42,088 nucleotides of DNA from Acidobacteriota bacterium (GCA_025456425.1 JALOKP010000025.1:1-42088); one strand, 5' to 3'. Positions 24,679 to 33,437 are shown, counted from the stretch's first letter. The notes: generated by a model from the sequence alone, not told the origin. Translations and numbers: made by a program.

Positions 24679-25584
24679 CTAGGCCGCGTCGGTTCCATCC
24701 CTGGGGCCGGCCGCGGGCCCTCGGCGCCGCCGCACGACCGATTCCACGACCAGCGCCGCCCCGATCGCGGCCGCTGTCGCTGCCAGCAAACCCCCAAACC
24801 AAAGATACCAAACATCGAAGTAACTTCGAAACGCCCACGCGGCCTGGCCGGGCACGTAGCAGATCCGGCCGTCCACGGCGGCTGCCGTCGCCCCCTCGTG
24901 GCAGGGGCCGCAGGTCTCCTCGATCCGGGCCGGATTGACCTTCGACCGGGGGTCAGAGGCCGGGAAGACCCCGTGCTGGCCGTGGCACGACTGGCACTGG
25001 GTGACGTACCGGAAGTCGCCGGAGACCAGGAACCCGTGGGGCCCGGTCGGCCACGGCGAGCCGTCCGGGCGCGGCTTGACCGGGAGCTTGAGCAGGGGGT
25101 CGACCAGCCGCGGCGCGTGGCACTGCGAGGCCGAACAGGAGTGGTCCAGCCCGGTCGGCAGGTAGCGGCCCCGCGGGTCGGTCGCGGGGTACCACTGGTG
25201 CTCGGTATGGCAGGTGTTGGCACAACCCTGGAGGTGTTCGCTCTTCCCCTGCGCCGCGGCGTGGACGTCCCCCTCGAAGGCCTTGGCCTCGTCCGCGTGG
25301 CACGACGAGCAGGCGACGGTCGTGAGCGGCATCGCGTGCGGCGCGGCCGGGTCCCCGACCAGGTGGCAGCCGTCGCAGCCCTGCGCCCTGTGGACCCCGT
25401 CGTGGACCCAGCCGCGCAGGTCGATCGGCTGGGCCTTCCCCTCGGGGTGCAGCCCGTCGTGACAGCGGCAGCCGGTCGCGGGGTCGAAGGCCGGAGCGGC
25501 CGCGGGCGGGGCGGTCTCGTCCGCCGCGAGGAGGGCGCCCGTGCCGGCGGCCAGCAGGGCCAGGATCAGCAGGCGGCGGCTCAT
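24679..25584 (-). CDS. Membrane-anchored multihaem cytochrome with non-canonical haem motifs
   Basis: The 301-residue protein has a signal-like N-terminus (residues 4-20), a haem region (39-230) and one C-terminal membrane helix (257-283) followed by RRRR, so the haems face the periplasm. Four motifs are standard CXXCH (C70, C92, C197, C225). Two are stretched: CANTCH at C121 (CX3CH) and CSASQCH at C150 (CX4CH). A contracted CRCH at C39 might bind a further haem but could be inert. Stretched motifs are known in some multihaem enzymes and carriers. Its ATG overlaps the stop of the preceding b/c-type cytochrome by 4 bases (ATGA), so the two are probably made in a fixed ratio and may form a complex. 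Confidence 0.87.
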   Translation of the reverse strand: MSRRLLILALLAAGTGALLAADETAPPAAAPAFDPATGCRCHDGLHPEGKAQPIDLRGWVHDGVHRAQGCDGCHLVGDPAAPHAMPLTTVACSSCHADEAKAFEGDVHAAAQGKSEHLQGCANTCHTEHQWYPATDPRGRYLPTGLDHSCSASQCHAPRLVDPLLKLPVKPRPDGSPWPTGPHGFLVSGDFRYVTQCQSCHGQHGVFPASDPRSKVNPARIEETCGPCHEGATAAAVDGRICYVPGQAAWAFRSYFDVWYLWFGGLLAATAAAIGAALVVESVVRRRRGPAAGPRDGTDAA

Positions 25585-27584
25585 GCGTCCTCCCGGTCGC
25601 GCTCGGGGTCGATCCCCTGCCACGCAATCACCTCGTCGTACTCGTCGCGGTGCTCTTCCTTCATCGCGTGGATCGGCATCCCGCCGTCGATCCAGGTCCG
25701 GTTCATCGGGAAGATCCCCGGCTTGAGGTGGACGCCGAACATGTGCCAGAGCAGGATCGCCGCGAAGGCCAGCAGGGCCTCGTAGCCGTGGACGAGTTGG
25801 GAAAGTTCCACGACCAGGGCCGGCCAGTGGCTCGCGGTCCAGAGCACGACGCCCGAGACGACCATCACGATCGTGCCCCAGACCAGCGCCCAGTACTCGA
25901 GCTTCTCGCGGTAGGTGTAGCGGCGGCCAGGGGGCGGTGCGTCGCGGAAGCCGAGGAACCAGGCGAAGTTGCCGACCAGGTCCTTGCCGTCGTGGAGCAG
26001 GTCCGGCAGCAGCTCGACGAGCTCGCGCCGGCCGCGCTTCGTGAACGCCAGCCAGTACATGTGGTAGAGCGAGCCGCCGATCATCACCAGCGCCGCGACG
26101 CGGTGGACCTGCCCGCGCAGGTCGAACAGCGGCCGGCCGACCGCGCCCAGCCTGTCGGCCCAGGCCGCCGGCAGGTAGAGCGCGAAGCCGGAGATCACCA
26201 GGGTCGAGAACGAGATCACCAGGAACAGGTGCTGCATGATCTGGTTGCGGTCCCAGCGCACCGCCACCCAGCGGCCGTCCCGGCTCTCGAAGCGCGAGAG
26301 CGGCTCGATCTTCCGCCGCGCCGGGCGGGCCCCGGTCGCGGCCGCGTGGGGGTGGGCGTGGGCGCTGCGCAGCAGGGTCTTCTGCTCGAGCACCTGGTGG
26401 ACCGCCATGAAGACCAGCGTCGCGCTGATGATCGCGAGGTAGATCCAGCGCGTCCAGCGCGTCCAGTCGATCCCCTTGACGATCGCCCGCGCGTGGACCG
26501 GCGTGGCCGAGAAGCCGGCGGTCGCGCCGGGGTGGCAGTTGGGCTGGCCGCAGGTCCGCTGCAGGTTCTGGGGGTTCACGCTCGAGGCCGGATCGTGCTG
26601 CGAGCGGATGTCGTGGAAGCGGTGGCACGAGGCACAGTTGGCGACGTTCGCCGCGCCCCAGCCCGTGCCTCGGCCGTGGTACGAGCGGTCGTAGGTGATC
26701 ACGCTGTCGGGCCGCAGGTCGTAGCGCGAGGTCAGGTCGGGGTCGCCGTGGCAGCGCCCGCAGGTCTCGCTCACCTCGGCCGCGAAGACGCTGCCGCCGT
26801 ACTGTGGGCGCTGGATCGCGTGCGCCCCGTGGCAGTCGGTGCAGATCGCCGAGGCCAGGTTTCCGGCCTTCCAGGCCCGGCCGTGCACGCCGCGCAGCAG
26901 CGCGTTCAGCTCGCTGGTGTGGCAGCGGCCGCAGAGGTTCGGCTGGTTCCGCCGGTTGAGCGGCTCGGCCGGGTCCTCCAGGGCGCGAACGGCGTGGGGG
27001 TGGTGACAGACGTTGCAGGTCGGGGCCTCGACCTCCTCCCCCTCGACCGCGGCGCGGCCGTGGACCGAGGTCTGCCACTCCGCGACCGGGTCGCGGCCGT
27101 AGGCGTCCTTCTGGTGGCACTGGCCGCAGGTGGTCCCGAGGTTGTGGGAGTTGGTCTTCGACGCGGCGTCCCCGTGCGGCCGGATCTGGTGGCTGCCGTG
27201 GCAGGCCGCGCAGCCCGACTTGTAGCCCGCGCCGGGCTTGATCTTCTGCGTGTGGATCGACGACTTCACCGTCTCGACGATGTCGCCGTGGCAGGTGTCG
27301 CAGGAGGCCGGCGCGAGTTCGGGCGGGTGCGGGATCGGCGGGTCGCCGGCCAGGTCCGCGTGACAGTCGGTGCAGGAAAGCCCCTCATGGGCCGAGCCCT
27401 TGAGGGAATCTCCGACAACGACCAGCTTGGCGGCCCGCTCACCGGCGTCCGAGAGGCTCGCAGCGTCGGCATGGCACGAGGCGCAGATCGAGTCGTCCGC
27501 CCGGGCCGGGAGCGAGAGCAGGCCCGCGAGGAGGATCGTGACGGCCGCAGCGCACGCGAGCAGGCGGCCGGGTAAGCACCGCAT
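25581..27584 (-). CDS. 11-haem cytochrome c fused to a b-type membrane cytochrome
   Basis: The 667-residue protein has a signal peptide (to about ARA29), ten CXXCH motifs from C34 (CASCH) onward and an eleventh haem site, CGQPNCH at residue 345 (CX4CH). At the same relative place the 19-haem protein has a plain CGQCHPG, so this looks like a two-residue insertion. About five membrane segments follow (380-396, 451-471, 492-512, 565-585, 600-620) with the histidines expected of a di-haem cytochrome b (NQIMQHLFL, QVHRVAALV, SLYHMYW, LVHGYEA, LWHMFGVHLKPG). It is a shorter relative of the 19-haem protein and likely also oxidises quinol. ATG 27582-27584 has AAAGGA 7 bases upstream; the open frame continues upstream without a signal peptide. 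Confidence 0.9.
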   Translation of the reverse strand: MRCLPGRLLACAAAVTILLAGLLSLPARADDSICASCHADAASLSDAGERAAKLVVVGDSLKGSAHEGLSCTDCHADLAGDPPIPHPPELAPASCDTCHGDIVETVKSSIHTQKIKPGAGYKSGCAACHGSHQIRPHGDAASKTNSHNLGTTCGQCHQKDAYGRDPVAEWQTSVHGRAAVEGEEVEAPTCNVCHHPHAVRALEDPAEPLNRRNQPNLCGRCHTSELNALLRGVHGRAWKAGNLASAICTDCHGAHAIQRPQYGGSVFAAEVSETCGRCHGDPDLTSRYDLRPDSVITYDRSYHGRGTGWGAANVANCASCHRFHDIRSQHDPASSVNPQNLQRTCGQPNCHPGATAGFSATPVHARAIVKGIDWTRWTRWIYLAIISATLVFMAVHQVLEQKTLLRSAHAHPHAAATGARPARRKIEPLSRFESRDGRWVAVRWDRNQIMQHLFLVISFSTLVISGFALYLPAAWADRLGAVGRPLFDLRGQVHRVAALVMIGGSLYHMYWLAFTKRGRRELVELLPDLLHDGKDLVGNFAWFLGFRDAPPPGRRYTYREKLEYWALVWGTIVMVVSGVVLWTASHWPALVVELSQLVHGYEALLAFAAILLWHMFGVHLKPGIFPMNRTWIDGGMPIHAMKEEHRDEYDEVIAWQGIDPERDREDA

Positions 27585-27605
27585 GGAATCGTCCTTTCGA
27601 GAGGG

Positions 27606-27611
27606 GGTATA
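27606..27611 (-). promoter_or_regulatory. -10-like TATACC of the three-cytochrome operon
   Basis: TATACC on the minus strand lies 22 bases before the cytochrome ATG and would give a short leader that still holds the AAAGGA ribosome site. The region upstream (27612-27700) is unusually AT-rich for this window, but no clear -35 is present, so an activator may be needed. Confidence 0.35.
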
Positions 27612-27837
27612 CAGAGGGTAACCGGTCGATAACTGAAAAACCAACTAGTAATTTCTGTTAGGTAGCCGATCCCCGACTGACTGACGAGTGTCTAGCTGTA
27701 AGCCGACCTCCAGCCGGCCGCCGCGCACCCGCTCTCCCCGCGCCGAAAGCGGGCATCATGAGCAGATGAGGCGGGGGCGATGGCCGGGCGCGCGACCACC
27801 CCGGACCGCCGGCCCCGAGCGTCGAGGAGGGAGAGGG

Positions 27838-28308
27838 GTGAGCCTGTTCACGCCGGTGCCTGCGTCCGCGGTGCGCGACCCGGGCGAAGACGCGCTCTGG
27901 TGGAGATTGCTCGGCTGGTCCTTCCTGGCCGGGGGGATCGTCGACGTGGCGTTCGGGATCGGAATCCTCGTCGCCCAGGAGCGCCTCGCCCCGGTCTTCG
28001 GGATCACGCTGCCGACCCCGCGGGTCTACCTCGACCTCAACGGCCTGCTGCTGATCGGGCTCGGGCTGATCTACTTCCTGGTCTTCTCCAACCCGCGGCG
28101 TTTCGCCCCCGTGGCGGTGGTCGCGACGCTGCTGCGCTTTGCCGGGATGGCGCTGTTCACGGTCGGCCTGTTCTCGGGCCGGGCCGAGCCGTTCTTCTCG
28201 AACATCGCCAAGACCGACGCCGGCTTCGCCTTCGTGCACGCCTTCCTGCTGCACAAGGCGGCCGGCAGCCTGGTCAACGCGCTGATCCGGCCCTACCGGG
28301 GAGAGTGA
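27838..28308 (+). CDS. Small integral membrane protein of unknown function
   Basis: The 156-residue product has four hydrophobic segments (about 24-46, 64-84, 89-113, 126-149) and little loop sequence. I do not recognise the family; the pattern suggests DoxX- or DUF4345-like four-helix proteins, without certainty. GTG 27838 is chosen for its strong GAGGAGGGAG upstream. The ~250 bases between the divergent cytochrome operon and this start show only an AT-rich promoter-like zone (27600-27700) and no other gene. It ends 7 bases before mlaE, so it is probably the first gene of the lipid-transport transcript. Confidence 0.65.
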   Translation: MSLFTPVPASAVRDPGEDALWWRLLGWSFLAGGIVDVAFGIGILVAQERLAPVFGITLPTPRVYLDLNGLLLIGLGLIYFLVFSNPRRFAPVAVVATLLRFAGMALFTVGLFSGRAEPFFSNIAKTDAGFAFVHAFLLHKAAGSLVNALIRPYRGE

Positions 28309-28315
28309 CGGGGCG

Positions 28316-29086
28316 ATGACACGGTATTTCGTCGAGACCGGCCAGATCGCGCGGCTGACGATCGACACGGTCCGTTCCGTCTTTCGGCGCCCCTTCCCGG
28401 TCGACGCCGTCGTGCAGCAGATGTTCCGGCTGGGCGCCCGCTCGCTGCCGTTGGTCGCCCTGACGACGATCTTCACCGGGGCCGTGATGGCGGTGCAGAC
28501 CGCCTACAGCCTCGGGAAGTACGGCGTCCAGGTCTACGTCGGGGCGTTCGTCGGGATGTCGATGGTCAAGGAGCTGGGGCCGGTCCTGACCGCGGTGATG
28601 CTGGCCGCGCGCGTCGGCGCCGGGATCACCGCCGAACTCGGCGCGATGACGGTCGGCGAGCAGGTCGACGCGATGCGGGCGCTGGGAGCCGACCCGGTCA
28701 AGGTGCTGGTCCTGCCGCGCCTGATGGCCCTGCTGCTGATGATCCCGGCGCTGACGATGCTCGGCATGACGCTCGGGATCCTGGGCGGGATGTGGGTGGC
28801 CGTGGCCGAGCTGGACCAGGTCCCCGGCTATTACTGGAGCAAGGTGATCGAGGTCATGAGCGTCGGCGACGTGCTCTCGGGGCTGGGCAAGAGCTTCTTC
28901 TTCGCCTATTTCATCGGGATCATCGCCTGCCATCAGGGGCTGACCGCGCACGGCGGCGCGTCGGGCGTCGGCCAGGCCACGACCCGTTCCGTGGTCGGCT
29001 CGTCGATCTCGATCTTCATCGCGAATTTCTTCCTCTCGAAAGCGAGCCTGTTCCTGCAGCAGCACATCGGACGGATCTTCTGGTGA
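28316..29086 (+). CDS. mlaE: MlaE-type ABC transporter permease
   Basis: The 256-residue inner-membrane permease moves phospholipids or related lipids together with MlaF and the MCE protein. The family core is unmistakable: GAVMAVQTAYSLGKYG (about 60-75), SMVKELGPVLTAVMLAARVGAGITAELGAMTVGEQVDAMRALG and DPVKVLVLPRLMA, in which the EQxxAL loop contacts the ATPase. The C-terminal GLTAHGGASGVGQATTRSVV segment is also typical. The ATG follows the small membrane protein gene after 7 bases, and its stop overlaps the mlaF start by 4 bases (GTGA). Confidence 0.95.
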   Translation: MTRYFVETGQIARLTIDTVRSVFRRPFPVDAVVQQMFRLGARSLPLVALTTIFTGAVMAVQTAYSLGKYGVQVYVGAFVGMSMVKELGPVLTAVMLAARVGAGITAELGAMTVGEQVDAMRALGADPVKVLVLPRLMALLLMIPALTMLGMTLGILGGMWVAVAELDQVPGYYWSKVIEVMSVGDVLSGLGKSFFFAYFIGIIACHQGLTAHGGASGVGQATTRSVVGSSISIFIANFFLSKASLFLQQHIGRIFW

Positions 29087-29850
29087 GCGGCGGCGACGCC
29101 CCCGTGATCCGGCTGGCCGGCGTGCACAAGCGCTTCGGCCCCCACGCGGTGCTGCGCGGCGTGTCGCTCGACGTCGGGCCGCGCGAGACGGTCGTGATCC
29201 TGGGCGGTTCCGGCTCCGGTAAATCGGTCACGCTGCGCCTGATCATCGGCCTGCTCGCCCCCGACCGCGGCGACATCCTGGTCGAGGGGCGGAGCGTGCC
29301 GAAGCTGGGCGAGAACGGGCTGCGCGAGGTGCGCCGGCGGGTCGGCTTCCTGTTCCAGAGCGGCGCGCTCTTCGACTCGATGGACGTCTTCGAGAACCTC
29401 GCCTTCCCGCTGCGCGAGGAGTCGTGGCAGGAGCCGCGGGTCGCGGCGCGGGTGGCGGAGGTGCTGGCGCTGGTCGACCTCGACCCCAAGGTCGGCGCGC
29501 TCGATCCCTCCGAGCTGTCCGGCGGGATGCGCAAGCGGGTCGCGCTGGCCCGCTCGATCGCGGTGGCGCCCCGTGCCATGCTCTACGACGAGCCGACGAC
29601 CGGGCTCGACCCGGTCACCAGCTCGGCGATCAACGAGTTGATCCGCGGGCTGCAGGAGAAGCTCGGGATGACCTCGATCGTCGTCACCCACGACATCCGC
29701 ACGGCCTTCGAGGTCGGGGACCGGATCGCCTTCCTGCACAAGGGACACCTGCGCTTCGTCGGGACGGTCGACGAGGCCCGGAACACGACCGACGAGATCC
29801 TCGCCGCCTTCCTGGCCGGACGGCTGCCCGGAGGTGCCCATGCCCGCTAG
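29083..29850 (+). CDS. mlaF: MlaF-type ABC transporter ATPase
   Basis: The 255-residue ATPase has Walker A GGSGSGKS, Q-loop FLFQSGALFDS, ABC signature LSGGMRKRVALARS, Walker B MLYDEPTTGLDP and switch histidine in VVTHDIRTAFE. LSGGMRKR and the FQSGALFDSMDVFENL loop are the forms found in MlaF/Mkl-type lipid importers rather than in drug or sugar ABC proteins. The start is GTG 29083 (VSGGDAPVIRLAGVHKRF), inside the mlaE stop. The 3' end overlaps mlaD by 11 bases. Confidence 0.95.
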   Translation: MSGGDAPVIRLAGVHKRFGPHAVLRGVSLDVGPRETVVILGGSGSGKSVTLRLIIGLLAPDRGDILVEGRSVPKLGENGLREVRRRVGFLFQSGALFDSMDVFENLAFPLREESWQEPRVAARVAEVLALVDLDPKVGALDPSELSGGMRKRVALARSIAVAPRAMLYDEPTTGLDPVTSSAINELIRGLQEKLGMTSIVVTHDIRTAFEVGDRIAFLHKGHLRFVGTVDEARNTTDEILAAFLAGRLPGGAHAR

Positions 29851-31132
29851 AAAATCGTCGCAGGACCTGCTCGTGGGGCTGACGGTCGCGGCCGGCATGG
29901 CGCTGCTCGCGGTCGCGATTCTCGTGATCGGCGGGCAGTCGAAGCTCTTCTCGGCCAAGTACCGCTACCGCACCACCTTCGCCGAGGCTTCCGGGCTGCG
30001 GGTCGGTGCCCCGGTCTCGCTGGCCGGGGTGCGGGTCGGCAACGTCACCCGGATCGTGCTCCCGACCGACCCGCGCGCCGCGGGGATCGAGGTCGAGGTC
30101 GAGATCGACGCCGACTACGCCCCGCGGGTCCGCGAGGGGAGCATGGCCCGACTCTCGATCCTGCAGTTCGTCGCCAACGAGAAGGCGGTCGAGATCGCGC
30201 CGGGCGACCCCGACCGGCCCCAGCTCGCGGACGGCGCGGTGATCCCGGTCGCCGAGGGGCGGGCGCTGCTCGAGCGGGGGGCGACGATCGCCGAGTCGGT
30301 CGAACGGATCACGGGCGACCTCGAGACGATCCTGGGAGCGATCCGCCGCGGGGAGGGGCTGCTCGGCAAGGCGATCGTCGACCCGCGGTTCGGGGCGGAG
30401 GGGGTGGAGGACCTGCAGGCGGCGATCGCCTCGTTCCGGGACCTCGCCGAGCGCGTCACGCGGGGGGAGGGGTTGGCCGGGCGCCTGTTCTCCGACGACG
30501 CCGCGGCCCGCGAGACGCTGGCCGACCTGAGGACCGCCGCCCACGGGCTGGCCGCGTTCAGCACCCGCCTCGAGCAGGGCGAGGGGCTGGCGGGCGAGCT
30601 GACGACCGGGGAGTCGAACCTGCTGCCGGAACTGCGCGACACGGTGGCCGCGTTCAAGGCGGTAGCGACCGCCCTGGAACGGGGGGATGGCCTCGTCGGC
30701 CGGCTGGTCCGGGACGAGGAGCTGTCGCGCCGGGTCACGACCCACCTCGACGAAACGCTGGCCCACCTGGCGTCGATCACCCGCAAGATCGACGAGGGGC
30801 AGGGGACGCTGGGGCTGCTGGTCAACGACCGGGCCCTCCACGACGACGTCGAGACCGTGATCACCGGGGTCAAGAGCAGCAAGTTCGCCAGCGGCCTGAT
30901 CCAGCGCTACTACCGCAAGGGACTGAAGGAGCAGGCGCGGCCCGGGGACGGCCCCGCCGCCGCGCCCCCGTCGGCCGCCGGCCCGGATGCGGCCGGCCCG
31001 GCCGGGCCCGGGCTGGTTCCGGCGGCGACTGGAATCCCCTCGGCAGACAGGCCATATTCGCCCCCGTCGCCGCCGGCCGGCACGAGTGCTCCTCGTCCGC
31101 CCGGCCGGCCCGACCCGGAGGCCACGTCATGA
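29840..31132 (+). CDS. mlaD: MlaD/MCE-domain lipid-transport protein with a five-fold repeat
   Basis: The 430-residue protein has an N-terminal membrane anchor (about 10-32), one MCE domain (40-125: YRTTFAEASGLRVGAPVSLAGVRVGNV) and a helical extension holding five copies of a GEGLxG-like motif at residues 171, 209, 247, 282 and 320, spaced 35-38 residues. Similar repeats are seen in other long MCE proteins that bridge the periplasm. The last ~65 residues are Pro/Ala/Gly-rich and probably disordered. ATG 29840 is preferred over GTG 29834 because the GGAGG at 29830-29834 is 5 bases upstream of it and overlaps the GTG. Its stop overlaps the next gene by 4 bases. Confidence 0.92.
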   Translation: MPARKSSQDLLVGLTVAAGMALLAVAILVIGGQSKLFSAKYRYRTTFAEASGLRVGAPVSLAGVRVGNVTRIVLPTDPRAAGIEVEVEIDADYAPRVREGSMARLSILQFVANEKAVEIAPGDPDRPQLADGAVIPVAEGRALLERGATIAESVERITGDLETILGAIRRGEGLLGKAIVDPRFGAEGVEDLQAAIASFRDLAERVTRGEGLAGRLFSDDAAARETLADLRTAAHGLAAFSTRLEQGEGLAGELTTGESNLLPELRDTVAAFKAVATALERGDGLVGRLVRDEELSRRVTTHLDETLAHLASITRKIDEGQGTLGLLVNDRALHDDVETVITGVKSSKFASGLIQRYYRKGLKEQARPGDGPAAAPPSAAGPDAAGPAGPGLVPAATGIPSADRPYSPPSPPAGTSAPRPPGRPDPEATS

Positions 31133-32472
31133 CCGTCACGTCGTTGCCGGACGCCGCTGCGGCGCTCCGCGAGAAGATCGCCAGCAAGACCGCCCTCGTC
31201 GGGATCATCGGGCTCGGCTACGTCGGGCTCCCCCTGGCCGAGGTCTTCGCGCGCGAGGGGTTCCGCGTCCTGGGATTCGACATCGACGCGCGCAAGCCGG
31301 AGGCGATCAAGGCCGGGCAGAGCTACATCGGCGACGTGACCGACGAGCAGTTGAAGGCGCAGGTCGACGCCGGCCGGATCGAGGCCACGACCGACTTCTC
31401 GCGCCTGGGCGAGTGCGACGCGATCCTGATCTGCGTCCCGACGCCGCTGCGCAAGACGCTCGACCCGGACATCTCCTACATCGAGGACTCGATCGAGCGG
31501 ATCATCGAGCGGATCAGGCCGCAGCTGCGCCCCGGCCAGCTCGTGATTCTGGAGTCGACGACCTACCCCGGTACGACGGACGAGGTGATCGTCCCGGCGC
31601 TGGAGCGGGGCGGCCTCAAGGCGGGACGCGACTTCTTCGTCGCCTTCTCGCCGGAGCGGGTCGATCCCTCCAACCCGAAGTACAAGACGGACAACACCCC
31701 CAAGGTCGTCGGCGGCTACAGCCCGGCCTGCTGCGCGGTCAGTGAGGCGCTCTACAAGGGCGCGCTGCCCGCGGTGCACGTCGTCTCGTCGGCCGAGGCC
31801 GCCGAGATGGTGAAGCTGCTCGAGAACACCTTCCGCCTGATCAACATCGGCCTGGTCAACGAGTTCGCGCTGATCTGCGACAAGCTGGGCCTGAACGTCT
31901 GGGAGATCATCGACGCCGCGGCGACCAAGCCGTTCGGCTTCATGCCTTTCTACCCGGGTCCCGGGCTGGGCGGCCACTGCATCCCGATCGACCCTCACTA
32001 CCTGTCCTGGAAGCTGCGCTCGCTCAATTTCTTCACCCGCTTCATCGATCTCGCCGCCGAGATCAACCGCGGGATGCCGGCCTACGTCGTCAGCAAGCTC
32101 GGGCTGGTGCTCAACGAGCAGGGCCGGGCGATCAAGGGGACCAAGGTCCTGGTGCTGGGCGTGACCTACAAGAAGGACACCGCCGACACGCGCGAGTCGC
32201 CGGCGATGGACGTGATCGAGGTGCTCGAGGCGCGCGGCGCCCACGTCTCGTTCCACGACCCCTTCGTCCAGGTCTACGAGGTCGGCGGGCAGAAGGTCCC
32301 CTACGTCCCGCTGACCCCGGAATCGCTCCGGGCCCACGACGTCGTGCTGATCGTCACCGACCACAGCGCGGTCGACTACGATGCGGTCGTGCGCGACGCG
32401 AAGCTGGTATTCGACGCCCGCAACGCGACCAAGCGGGTCACGGGCGAGCGGGCCAAGGTCGTCACCCTGTGA
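31129..32472 (+). CDS. Nucleotide-sugar dehydrogenase, UDP-HexNAc 6-dehydrogenase (WbpA/VipA)-like
   Basis: The 447-residue enzyme oxidises C6 of a UDP-sugar to the acid using two NAD+. The NAD fold GIIGLGYVGLPLAEVFAREG (about 25-44), the lysine/asparagine region EMVKLLENTFRLINIGLVNE, the catalytic cysteine C284 in GLGGHCIPIDPHYL and the C-terminal LGVTYKKDTADTRESPA are all present. GHCIPIDP with PHYLSWK and the AATKPFGFMPFYPGPG stretch is the WbpA/VipA/WecC form, so UDP-N-acetylglucosamine (or ManNAc) is more likely than UDP-glucose. ATG overlaps the mlaD stop (ATGA). The epimerase that follows would make the galacto acid. Confidence 0.88.
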   Translation: MTVTSLPDAAAALREKIASKTALVGIIGLGYVGLPLAEVFAREGFRVLGFDIDARKPEAIKAGQSYIGDVTDEQLKAQVDAGRIEATTDFSRLGECDAILICVPTPLRKTLDPDISYIEDSIERIIERIRPQLRPGQLVILESTTYPGTTDEVIVPALERGGLKAGRDFFVAFSPERVDPSNPKYKTDNTPKVVGGYSPACCAVSEALYKGALPAVHVVSSAEAAEMVKLLENTFRLINIGLVNEFALICDKLGLNVWEIIDAAATKPFGFMPFYPGPGLGGHCIPIDPHYLSWKLRSLNFFTRFIDLAAEINRGMPAYVVSKLGLVLNEQGRAIKGTKVLVLGVTYKKDTADTRESPAMDVIEVLEARGAHVSFHDPFVQVYEVGGQKVPYVPLTPESLRAHDVVLIVTDHSAVDYDAVVRDAKLVFDARNATKRVTGERAKVVTL

Positions 32473-33437
32473 GCGGCGGGCCCGGCGACGGGGCGGTGCT
32501 CGTCACCGGGGCTGCCGGCTTCATCGGGTCGCACGCCGTCGAGCGCCTGCTGGCGCGTGGCGAGCGCGTGCTGGGGCTCGACAACTTCGACGGTTTCTAC
32601 GACCCGGCGATCAAGCGCGCCAACCTCGCGGCCGCAGCCCGCGACCCGCGCTTCACGCTGGTGGAAGGGGACATCCGCGACGCTGCGCTGCTCGACGGGC
32701 TGCTCGCGGCGCAGCCGGTGCGGGCGGTGATCCACCTGGCCGCACGGGCCGGGGTCCGGCCCTCGGTCGAGGATCCGGCGCTCTACGCCGACGTCAACGT
32801 CCGGGGTACGACGGTCGTGCTCGAGTCGGCGCGGCGGGCCGGGGTGCGGAAGGTGGTCTACGCCTCGTCGTCCTCGGTCTACGGCGGCAACACCAGGGTG
32901 CCGTTCTCGGAGGACGACCCGGTCGACCACCCGGTCTCCCCCTACGCCGCGACGAAGAAGGCGACCGAGCTGGTCGCCAGCGTCTACCACCACCTTTACG
33001 GGCTGGACACGATCGGCCTGCGCTTCTTCACGGTCTACGGGCCGCGCCAGCGACCGGAGATGGCGATCGCCGCCTTTACCCGGCTGATCGACCAGGGCAG
33101 GCCGGTTCCCGTCTTCGGCGACGGCTCGGCGCTGCGCGACTACACCTACATCGACGACATCGTCGACGGGGTGCTGGGGGCGCTCGACCGCGGCCGGGGC
33201 GACCGCGTCTACAACCTCGGCGAGTCCGAGACCACCAGCCTGCTCGAACTGGTCCGGCGGATCGGCGAGGCGCTGGGGAAGGAGCCGCGGATCGAGTTCC
33301 GGCCGGCACAGCCGGGGGACGTCCCGGTGACCTTCGCGGACATCGCCCGCGCGCGCCGGGAACTGGGGTACCATCCCGCGGTGAAGGTGGCGGAGGGCAT
33401 CCCCCGCTTCGTGGCCTGGACCCGTCCCTCGGCCTGA
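32469..33437 (+). CDS. NAD-dependent sugar epimerase (GalE/UDP-glucuronate 4-epimerase-like)
   Basis: A 322-residue extended short-chain dehydrogenase. Glycine motif TGAAGFIGSHAVERLLARG near the start, HLAARAGVRPSVEDP (the segment that in UDP-glucuronate epimerases binds substrate), YASSSSVYGG, catalytic Y159-x3-K163 in YAATKKATE, and FFTVYGPRQRPEMAIAAFTR. The last motif is characteristic of UDP-glucuronate/galacturonate 4-epimerases. It begins with GTG overlapping the dehydrogenase stop (GTGA), so the pair is co-translated and the enzyme probably works on that dehydrogenase's acid product. Confidence 0.87.
   Translation: MSGGPGDGAVLVTGAAGFIGSHAVERLLARGERVLGLDNFDGFYDPAIKRANLAAAARDPRFTLVEGDIRDAALLDGLLAAQPVRAVIHLAARAGVRPSVEDPALYADVNVRGTTVVLESARRAGVRKVVYASSSSVYGGNTRVPFSEDDPVDHPVSPYAATKKATELVASVYHHLYGLDTIGLRFFTVYGPRQRPEMAIAAFTRLIDQGRPVPVFGDGSALRDYTYIDDIVDGVLGALDRGRGDRVYNLGESETTSLLELVRRIGEALGKEPRIEFRPAQPGDVPVTFADIARARRELGYHPAVKVAEGIPRFVAWTRPSA

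Noticed and set aside
27585..27837. Small gene or RNA in the 250-base gap
   Set aside because: No start with a ribosome site leads to a convincing peptide and no stable hairpin was seen; it looks like back-to-back promoters.
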